Shown: in pieces, positions 56,346 through 64,000 of the stretch
How positions within the stretch are numbered: the first letter of the stretch is position 1
Layout: the number at the start of each line of letters is the position of its first letter
Assembly: GCF_022605725.1 (NCBI RefSeq)
Contig: NC_065557.1
Location: 24,307,256 to 24,371,255, forward strand
From: Anthonomus grandis grandis
Lineage: Eukaryota; Arthropoda; Insecta; Coleoptera; Curculionidae
DNA length: 64,000 nucleotides
Reading direction: 5' to 3'
Made by a program: the position numbers and the translations under genes
The notes under the pieces: model-generated
What the model saw: only the letters and a program-made list of their open reading frames with translations
Told to the model about the DNA's origin: nothing
The model's database searches: none

Positions 56346-56854
56346 GTAAGTATTTTTAGACAAGCTTTTCATTATACAAATGCTTAATACTAATTTTATT
56401 TCTTACTCGATTTGGAAGTCGAAGTGGAAGAAAAGGAAAAGCATTGGGCGAAACTTACAATTTCTTATATGTCGTGTAATTATAGTATTTTCTGTTTTTT
56501 TTTCAATACCCATTTAATTAATCTAATCTCCAATAGACCGAGATTTCTCTGGAGGCGTTATTTATAAGAAGCCCTTTATTTCTTACGCATTTTTCTTGTT
56601 CCATGCTTCCTATGCATACCTTTATATTTGAAAGATATCGGTGTTAAGATCACCTTCAGCTATCACATTTTCGGTTAAAACATATTTTTTATAATTTTAT
56701 AGAGTTTAATATATCTTCAAATAGATTCCGCAAAGGTTGCCTGAAAAATCTTGTGCAGAGTATAATTAATTCATGATTAAATTTTTTTTTTTCAAAACAT
56801 TGCATTCATCCCATTATACATTAAATTATGTTTTAATCGAAAGTATATAACGTA
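56346..56854. other. Intron downstream of coding exon 4
   Basis: Starts at a strong GTAAGTA donor. AT-rich, no frame or repeat recognised. Confidence 0.5.
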
Positions 56855-57272
56855 TGCTATATGCTTCCACTAAGGTGCCTTCCTTTTTCTCGTGCTAGTA
56901 TTGGGTTCCCTAGTGTATATAGGTAAGTCGCAGTACCACTTTGCAACTATTGAGTGACGCGATAAAAGTAATATCAAATTAAGGTTAATTTTATTGGAAA
57001 CATCATGATATAGGGTTGCCTGCGAAAAACTTGTGCAAAATCCCAGTTGTCTCGGTTTTTTGAAAGTCAAAATTTTTGTGCGATGCAATGCGCGAGAAAT
57101 AAAGCTTCGAGAAATATAACATGATGTTTGCAATAAAATTAACTTCTATTTGATATACATTTTATCGCATCACTCGATAGTTGCAAATTGTTGCTGCGAC
57201 TAATTTGCACATATCTGGCAATCTAATAACTGCACAAGGAAACAGAAGGCAACTTATTGAAAGCATATAGCA
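56855..57272. mobile_element. Fold-back (palindromic) element of about 418 bp
   Basis: Starts TGCTATATGCTT and ends AAGCATATAGCA. The arms, about 160 bp each, pair with moderate divergence, including TGCAACTATTGAGTGACGCG against CGCATCACTCGATAGTTGCA and TTAATTTTATTG against CAATAAAATTAA. There is no coding frame. The family is unknown. Confidence 0.8.
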
Positions 57273-58763
57273 CAAGCAAAGTCTATAAAATATAATAATA
57301 TTCTGTAGTGCGAAATCTATTTGTAGATATATTAAACTCTATAAAAAATTTTTACAACGTGGAGGAAAGTGAAGTTTTACTTCACTTTCATCTATACGAT
57401 CTATCGATACACATCTATATTCTAAATAACAGTTTTAGTAATACGATGTTGCCACTTTTATACAAAACCGGCAACATCTGTGTATTTTATCAACATCTTG
57501 TGTATTATATTTTTTTACATTCTACAAAAATTCTAAAAGATACATGCGTAAGTCCTATTCAATGTTTTAAAAAATGACATTTGTCGCCTGAAACATAATC
57601 ATGAATTTATTTAAAACAAAAGCCCTTAATAAAGTCAGATTTCATAAATTGTCTATAAAAATTTTTAGTGCTGTGGTAATTTCCATCGTCTTCATATTAT
57701 AGAATGTTTAAATCCTTAATGTTTAACTTATTAATAATAATAAAAATTAACTTTATTGGCATATTTTATATAGTATAGAAAGAAAAACTAAAGGTAAGGT
57801 TATAATGTTTAAAAAAATAGGAATTGAAAATTATGAAAAAAAAATATTTTTTTCTTTTTGGGTAGTTAATTACAATTATATATGAAAGATGACAAGAAAT
57901 CTCTTGTTTCAATTCTGCAATATGGTTGTTAGGTTTTTTCCTGTAGTCTTTCCTCTTAGAAAAGCCGAAAAGAACATAAGGCTGTTGAAATAAGTTTTAT
58001 TTGGGAGGAAGAGAGCAGGGAGGGTGCCTAAATTTCATCTATTAATGGGCGTTGACCGTAACTAGTGTCCCGTGAAATAAAAGCCAATTGAAGAACGTTT
58101 CATTTCCTTGACGATTTATTTCGATGTCGGCGGACTTTGTGGCGCTGTGATTATTTAAACATTTGGAGTAATTTGTATTTTGTTATCAGCTTTAGCATGA
58201 TTTTTTTCCTAGAACATTTAAGGACTAAATTTGGTAAAAAATAACTTATATAATAGTGTTAATTTAGCTTATTGGTGTAAGATTTTGGATTAAAAATAAA
58301 AAGTAGAAATAGATATATCTTATTCCAAGAGCAAAAATAACATTTTGAAAGCAAAAACAAAATTTAATATTCTTATTCCTAAAACCTCTTCTAAAAAATT
58401 TGGAATATCAACACCGCAAGGAGAAGCTCATGTTATCTTGCGAAATATCATCTTGACAAATGGCTTTGTGCTTACATTCGGCATTCGTGAAGTTCTGTGT
58501 TTTATCTTTAGTTTTTGGTTAAAAAGGGAAAAGGTCTCATTTGAGTGTTTTTGTGAACTGTTACGATGGTAAATACTTGTACGGTTTGTGTCACACCATG
58601 GGAAAAAGGCAATTCAAGCCGATCTTTTCGCAAGTAAATACCGATACTGTCATAACATCATATCAAGGAAGAATTGTCATCATAAACGTAGAACAGAGGA
58701 TCATAGAACTAAACCTAAATAAAAACTTATTAAGAAATCTATAATAATTATTAAACATTTAAA
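57273..58763. other. Region without recognised gene
   Basis: Plus-strand frames at 58345-58572 and 58541-58744 could be chance or an unrecognised exon; I could not connect either to coding exon 4 in phase 1 with good splice sites and a shared motif. The rest is AT-rich. Confidence 0.4.
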
Positions 58764-60800
58764 GCGGGCAAGATGGGGTAGGCTCGCAAAACGGGGTGTC
58801 CTGATTATTTTTAGTAGAGCCAGCTCCATCTATCCAAAAGTTCGTACAGCTTAGTTTAAGACCATGCCCGATCGATGGCAAAAAGCGGCGCTGTAACTTC
58901 AGAAGCTGCGTGAATATCGGTCAGTCGAGCGGTGTTTGTTTTAGAGGTGCAGGTATATTTTCGTCAATAATTTATTAAAAGGTAATTAAACCATAATTGT
59001 AATTTATATTTAATTGTTATTCTTTATGGAAAAGTATACACATTTAGGCATATTTCTGTGTAAAAATGTTTACTAATTTTTTAATCGAACAGGGAAAAGA
59101 ATATACCTAACCTCAAAATGTGCATTTGGGCAAAATGGGGTAGGGCAAAACGGGGTGCTACCCCATTTTACCCGCCAAATATAAAACAATAATGATTATT
59201 ATTATTTTCAGATGGTGTTTAAGTACAACCGCCATTCTGACCGACACGAATGGTTCACGGACAGTATGCAGAATGCTGTAATATCAGTATTAAATGGCAA
59301 AATGGAATACTACAGAGCATCTACCAGTTTTAATGTGCCTCAATCTACATTAGAGCGCCACGTTAAAAAAGCTAGGGAAAATCCCGGGTATGTTGTTACA
59401 AAATATTTGGGACGATTTAAGGCAATATTCACTCCTGAACAGGAACAAGACCTTGCAAATTATTTAATGCACATGGAAAAAAGATTGTTTGGATTAACGA
59501 TGACTGAATGCAGCCGTTTAGCATTTCAATTAGCTGAGCTCAATGAACTTGATCATCCGTTTAATAAAGAACTTGCCATGGCTGGGAAGGATTGGAAGCA
59601 GAGTTTTTTGCGTCGACATCCAGAACTTTCAATCAGAACACCAGAAGCAACATCTGGAGCTCGAGCAATGGAGTTTAATAAAATTTTTTAACTTACTTAT
59701 CGAAACTGTAGATAAATATCAACTGACAGCCGATAAAATCTATAATGTGGACGAAACCGGAGTGTCCGTTAATCTAAAGAGAATGTCTAAAATTATTGCC
59801 ACTAAAGGGAAAAGACAAGTTTATATGAGAGAAATATGCTTTTCGGCTTCAGGAGCATATTTGCCAAGCCCTCAAAAGACCGATCAATTCTGCTTCTTTT
59901 GAATGGACATTCATCCCACACAAAAAAACCTGGAAGTTATTAATTACGCCAGGGAACATGGAGTTATTTTGATCTGCTACCCTCCCCATTTCACCCATCG
60001 GCTACAAGCCCTAGATGTAGCTTTAATGAAACCAATAAGTACCTACTACGCTGAAGAAGTAGGCAAATGGCTTAGAGCTAATCCTGGTCGTGTAGTTATC
60101 TTACAACAAATAACTAAATTATTTTGTGTAGCTTACCACAAAGCAGCTACACCGCTTACTGCCATGAATGAATTTTTAAAAACTGAAGTTTGGCCAGTTA
60201 ATAAGGATGTTTTCACTGATGCAGACTGAACATTGAACAAAATGAAAACTTAGCACCTAAAAACAATAATAGTGAAACTATGAATGAAACACAACTATCG
60301 GAAATTAATTTAGTTAAAGAAAAAACTCCAGAACCAATTGATATTTCCAAACCAGGTACATCAAAAGATTCAGAAGTAAGTTAATTCAGAAGTTGTTAGT
60401 CCTAAGGGTATAATTCCAATCCCTAAAATAAAACAAACTGAGAAAAGAGTTTCTCGTAAAAGAGGAAAGACTGCTATTTTATCGTCTTCGCCTTACAAAA
60501 ACGAGCTAAAGGAAGCTGAGCAAAAAAACAAAAAAAATACTAAAGCCTCCACTATTCTGTAAAATAATGACTCAAGTGACAGTAAAGTTAGTGATGCGGA
60601 GTGCCTCTACTGTGGAGATTTTTACTCTTCGTCAACGGAATTATGGATAGCATGCTCAACCATGTCATGCACATAGCATGTCACCACTGGGCCCATAACT
60701 CATGCGCAGGATTTGAAGATGAAGATGACGAAGTCGTTTTAGTTTGTGAGTTATGCAAGTAAGGTCCAATCCCATTTTACCCGACCGTGCGGGCAAAACA
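58764..60800 (+). mobile_element. Pogo/Tigger-like transposon with PHD-like tail
   Basis: GCGGGCAAGATGGGGTAGG at the left and CCCATTTTACCCGACC...GCGGGC at the right are candidate ends, but they do not pair perfectly, so the edges are approximate. A related string, GGGGTAGGGCAAAACGGGGT followed by its inverse CTACCCCATTTTACCC, lies just before the gene at 59139-59173. The coding part is a CENP-B/DDE1-type transposase on the plus strand with a C-terminal zinc finger. Confidence 0.75.
59212..60762 (+). pseudogene. Pogo-like transposase with C-terminal zinc finger, inactivated
   Basis: Starts MVFKYNRHSDRHEW; a psq-type helix-turn-helix (ASTSFNVPQSTLERHVKKA) and a CENP-B-type domain follow to 59690. 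After a T-run frameshift the DDE domain begins with KIYNVDETGVSVN (first Asp). ASGAYLP then joins KPSKDR near 59870, skipping about 65 residues. The second catalytic block reads LLLLNGHSSH, with Asn for Asp. A one-base gain in an A-run near 59925 shifts the frame again. PPHFTHRLQALDVALMKP keeps the third Asp. From 60600 CLYCGDFYSSSTE, HWAHNSCAG and VCELCK form a PHD-like finger, interrupted by a frame change. Confidence 0.85.
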
Positions 60801-61290
60801 GGGCAATTAGCATTGTTTTGCTAAAATTACTGTAAAAAATTTGTATATTTTTTATTTTATTTTAAGCTTTTATAACTTAGGCATGATATGTAGAAATTAT
60901 TTTTTCAGTAATTTAAGTTTCTGTGTCAATTAATACTAAAGTTATCTTTATTTGGAGACAAACAAAGAGTTCATAAACGGTAATATTACTTATATTTAAA
61001 GCATCATTTATTATTAATAAATATTTTGTGACGACACGCAGTACGTCGAGTATATGAGGATACGGGACAAAATATATATATATTTTTTAACCTATCTGAT
61101 AAAAGAATAAAAGATTTAAATAGCATTTTGTGAAAGGACATATATTGATTAATATATTGATATATATATTTTATTTTATTAAAGAATCATAGAGTTAAAA
61201 GGTGTGTTGTAACAAATAATGGTCATATGCAATTCATCGTAAATTTAAAAATTAAACAATCCATATTAAAAAAAATATGAATTTGTTATA

Positions 61291-61348
<58 letters not shown>

Positions 61349-61844
61349 AGTAGTTTGGTTGGTTATTCTTGGGAATTAATCTGTTTAAATTTATAAATAA
61401 AAACCTTTATTCTAATTAAGGATAATTAAGGAACCTCTATATTTCGCTACTAATTTGTAGCTTCTTCAGGAGGAAAGCTAAAATACAAAGAAAAATAATA
61501 CACACTATTAAAATGTCCAAAAGGTCCAAGAATTAAAATAACATCACAATTAAAACGAAAATAATTAAAAGTCATAAAATACTTACAATGTGGAAATTAA
61601 AATTTTACATTAAGAGACATATACATAAAAAAAGGACTATTAGAAGTTAACGTTACATCTTAACGGTTACAATTATAATAAAATAAAATGAAACTACACA
61701 TTTACTAGCCTGTACATGATACTACTTCTTATATCAACATTCCCTGAACAATAGGACTGTGTTTTTTCGCTGATAAGAATAACAATATTAGATACGAGTT
61801 ATAAAAGGTATACTATGAAACAAAAAATAGGTATTATTATTATT
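60801..61844. other. AT-rich region between pogo-like and Penelope-like elements
   Basis: No coding frame seen. Contains a long (TA)n tract and short A/T repeats. The part near 61430-61480 (CGCTACTAATTTGTAGC) is a small palindrome. Confidence 0.5.
61287..61346. repeat. (TA)n microsatellite
   Basis: About 60 bp of alternating TA with one GT interruption at the left. Confidence 0.95.
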
Positions 61845-61899
61845 TTAATAAATTGCAATATATCACACTCAGTTGGTTTATGTCAGATCTAGAATTAAT

Positions 61900-62407
61900 C
61901 GATTTCTTCTCATTGTTGGTATAAACCATTTCCATAAACAAGCGTTTCCGATAGTTAGTCTCAGAATGCAATATAGTTACATTATCATAATCAAACTGGT
62001 GGTTCGTATTTAAAAAATGATCGCCAAGGCACAAGAATTTTTAGCTATGCGACAATCACTCTTATGTTGCATAATTCTCTGTTTCAGAGTTTGGGTAGTT
62101 TGTCCAGTATAGCAACCCTCACAACCTGTACAAGGAATGTTGTAAACTAGATTAGACCTTTGTAAAATAGGCGTTCTATCCTTCGTTTTAGAGAAAAAAT
62201 GCCACTAGAAGTGATTGTGTTGTATTTGGCAATCTTAATATTTGGTATTGACTTTAGAATATTAATTAAGTTATTTGTTAAACCATTGATGTAAGGGATT
62301 TTCTTATATTTAATTATTATAGGAGCACCATCATCAGTAGTGCCATCGAAAAACGTTGATGAATAAATAAGTTTTTTTAGCACGTAATAAGTACGTAAGG
62401 TAATCAT
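61900..62407 (-). pseudogene. Penelope-like GIY-YIG endonuclease region
   Basis: After a linker open frame (62147-62407) the minus strand reads NLVYNIPCTGCEGCYTGQT and then LKQRIMQHKSD near 62060-62155. This is the GIY-YIG core in its Penelope form (V-Y-x-I-P-C, Y-T-G-Q-T, catalytic Arg in K-Q-R). YIG is changed to YTG. A frame change near 62035 separates the C-terminal part (to 61845). Confidence 0.8.
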
Positions 62408-62517
62408 TATTTAAAACAAAATTTTCACTCCATCGCCTTAATCATATTCATCTTTTGATTAGTAGGATGATTCGAATGGAAATTAATATATCTACCAGAT
62501 GCTGTTGGTTTTTGATA

Positions 62518-63102
62518 CTAATTTAATAAAATTCTGTTATCGTTAGAACGAATAACAAACGTATTTAAAAATGGAACTCCGTTTATGTTATTTTCCGTTT
62601 CCATCGTAAGTTTTATATATTTATCTATGGAGTTAAATATATTTAAGGTATTTATAAGTTCACTCTTTGGTACTACCGTTATTAGATTATCAACAAACTT
62701 ATATAAAAATGGCAATTGAAAACAGAGCTTTTTGGTAGTTTCAATTAAAATGTAATCCATTACAATTTGAGCTAAAATAGGGCTCATTGGCGATCCCATT
62801 GGAGTTCCAAATATCTGTTTATAAAAAACATCATTGAAAGGGAATTAACAATATTCAAACATAAAAGTCAATAAAACAGTAAAACTATTTCTGCTCAAAG
62901 TTGTATAGGGCTCAATAATATGCCATTGTGAGTTTATTACTTTCATGATCAAATTAAAAGGAATGTTGAGAAAGAGAGACACCACGTCAAAAGAAACTAA
63001 AACATATGCCTCTGGTGAACGAATGTCATCCATTGCATTCACAAAATAAAATGTATCCTTAACATTAAAATTTGTGATTTCAGCCAGGGAATTTGATAGC
63101 AT
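62518..63102 (-). pseudogene. Penelope-like reverse transcriptase with altered catalytic box
   Basis: VLVSFDVVSLFLNIP (about 62955-63010) holds the first catalytic Asp. QWHIIEPYTTL and FTVLLTFMFEYC follow, then a stop at about 62846. MGSPMSPILAQIVMDYIL opens the next frame. The catalytic box near 62690 reads YKFVDNLI, with Asn in place of the second Asp. LNTFVIRSNDNRILLN matches the end of the RT. Inactive. Confidence 0.85.
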
Positions 63103-63162
63103 ATTTGAAACAAATTTTGATACATTATATGTGACAGTACCAATACACTATTGGTCTAACAG

Positions 63163-63331
63163 TTACATTGTTTTTATGAATTTTTGGTAGGCAATAGGCT
63201 TAGCTGGTATAGAATTATAGATTGTTAAAAACTTGATATCATCAGTAGTTAATTCTTTACTAGTTTTTAATTCTTTCAACAAATTATTTACATTTCTCTG
63301 AACACCAGATGTAGGATCTTGTTTTACAATG

Positions 63332-63392
<61 letters not shown>

Positions 63393-63879
63393 TTAAAATG
63401 TTATAATATGTATTAGTGTCATTTAGCAATAATTTTGTTTTTTCAATATAATCGAATTTGTTCATGGCAACTGTGCAACCCTCTTTATCTTCCTGCAAAA
63501 TATAAAAATCAGGGTGACTTTTTAAAAACTTTTTTGTGTCTAAATACTGCTTTTAAATGTTACTTAATTTAAAAAATTTTGAATGATTTTTAAAATTTGT
63601 AAAAATATCTGCCACACAAGCCCTCAATAGGTTTTTTTCTTCTTCACTATCCTCTGTCAACTCAACAACAATATCCTCAACATCAGCCAAAACGCTTCTT
63701 ACAATATAATCAATACCCACAGGAGAAACTGCAAACTGAGGACCCAAAGACAAAAAATTAACAATATTATCAGGCATATCTATATTAGAAATATTCCTTA
63801 ACCAATTTTGATTATTATAAAACAAATTTTCCCTTTTATGGAAATGTTCCCCCAACTTTTTTAAATTAGAAATCTTCAC
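63163..63879 (-). pseudogene. Penelope-like element, N-terminal region with an AT microsatellite
   Basis: 63553-63879 has LGEHFHKRENLFYNN, MPDNIVNFLSLGPQFAVSP and an acidic stretch, and 63163-63498 has MNKFDYIEKTKLLLNDTNTY and DPTSGVQRNVNNLLKEL. These match the region before RT in Penelope-like proteins. A (TA)n run at 63330-63389 lies inside the frame and is read as repeated Ile-Tyr without breaking it. Confidence 0.75.
63330..63389. repeat. (TA)n microsatellite within Penelope-like coding sequence
   Basis: About 60 bp of uninterrupted TA dinucleotides. Confidence 0.95.
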
Positions 63880-64000
63880 TAAATTAAACCTTTTTTTATA
63901 AGCTGGTTTTAAGCGTTGAATATATTCGTTAAAAGCTAAACTAGGTAAAATAGTTTTTAACTTAGCTTGAGTGCCTTGAATATCACAATTATATTTATAA

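Larger units (their letters stand above)
61845..64000 (-). mobile_element. Penelope-like element, running off the right edge
   Basis: Minus-strand frames in order give an N-terminal region (63553-63879), the part before RT (63163-63498), RT (62518-63102), then a linker and a GIY-YIG nuclease (61900-62407). RT followed by GIY-YIG is diagnostic of Penelope-like elements. The 5' part lies beyond 64000. Multiple frame breaks show that it is dead. Confidence 0.85.

Noticed and set aside
58345..58744. Two plus-strand frames considered as a possible next exon of the FLYWCH-like gene
   Set aside because: No acceptor gives the required phase 1 together with a zinc motif; most choices meet a stop within a few codons. 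Left unassigned.
1..64000. CRISPR arrays, operons, ribosome binding sites, tRNA and rRNA genes
   Set aside because: No spaced direct repeats of CRISPR type, no bacterial gene layout, and no rRNA or tRNA sequence that I could recognise; spliced exons and TE content show eukaryotic nuclear DNA.

Overview
This window looks like arthropod, most likely insect, nuclear DNA. It is very AT-rich, it contains spliced host exons, and most of the rest is decayed or nested transposable elements (TEs) of insect type: Ty3/Gypsy elements (one with an env relic), CR1/Jockey-like LINEs, Tc1/mariner elements including DD41D forms, hAT, pogo and a Penelope-like element. Nothing is prokaryotic. I cannot name the species or order from the sequence alone.

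Layout. 1-4711: AT-rich, no gene. 4712-18701: a minus-strand errantivirus-like Gypsy element (Gypsy-1) with AGTTA...AATT-type LTRs, a tRNA-Ser-like primer binding site and a polypurine tract. It is broken by a DD41D transposon (6078-8650), a mariner fragment (about 10612-11325) and, inside one LTR, a plus-strand Gypsy element (Gypsy-2, 12666-18570). Gypsy-2 has almost identical 1.17-kb LTRs but a defective interior that carries a piece of a LINE. 18702-22112: no gene recognised. 22113-25507: a mariner pseudogene, a LINE pseudogene and a half-deleted DD41D element, all on the minus strand. 26273-29871: a plus-strand multidomain element coding for a DDE-like domain, a YqaJ exonuclease, a C48 (Ulp1) protease and a PHD/RING-like finger, all degenerate. 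30571-34525: two arrays of a 142-bp satellite, separated by 2.5 kb that holds a hAT insertion.

35601-56345 holds the only convincing host gene: at least four plus-strand exons whose frames join across three splice junctions. They encode about 714 residues with four C-x(4-7)-C-x(18-21)-H-x-C zinc modules of the FLYWCH/WRKY-GCM1 type. Its first intron is 14.8 kb and is filled by a Gypsy element (Gypsy-3, 36988-49524) that itself carries a hAT element in its 5' LTR and a MITE plus a CR1/Jockey-like LINE in its integrase gene. A small MITE ends 24 bp before the next exon. The second intron holds a DD41D transposon (52048-54758).

56346-64000: a fold-back element, a pogo-like transposon with a PHD-like tail (58764-about 60800), AT microsatellites, and a minus-strand Penelope-like element running off the right edge.

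The points most worth following are the spliced FLYWCH-like gene, the DDE/YqaJ/C48/PHD element, the long-TIR DD41D transposons with symmetric CTCF-like motifs and a shared intron position, and the Gypsy-2 chimera, whose near-identical LTRs imply that a dead element moved recently.
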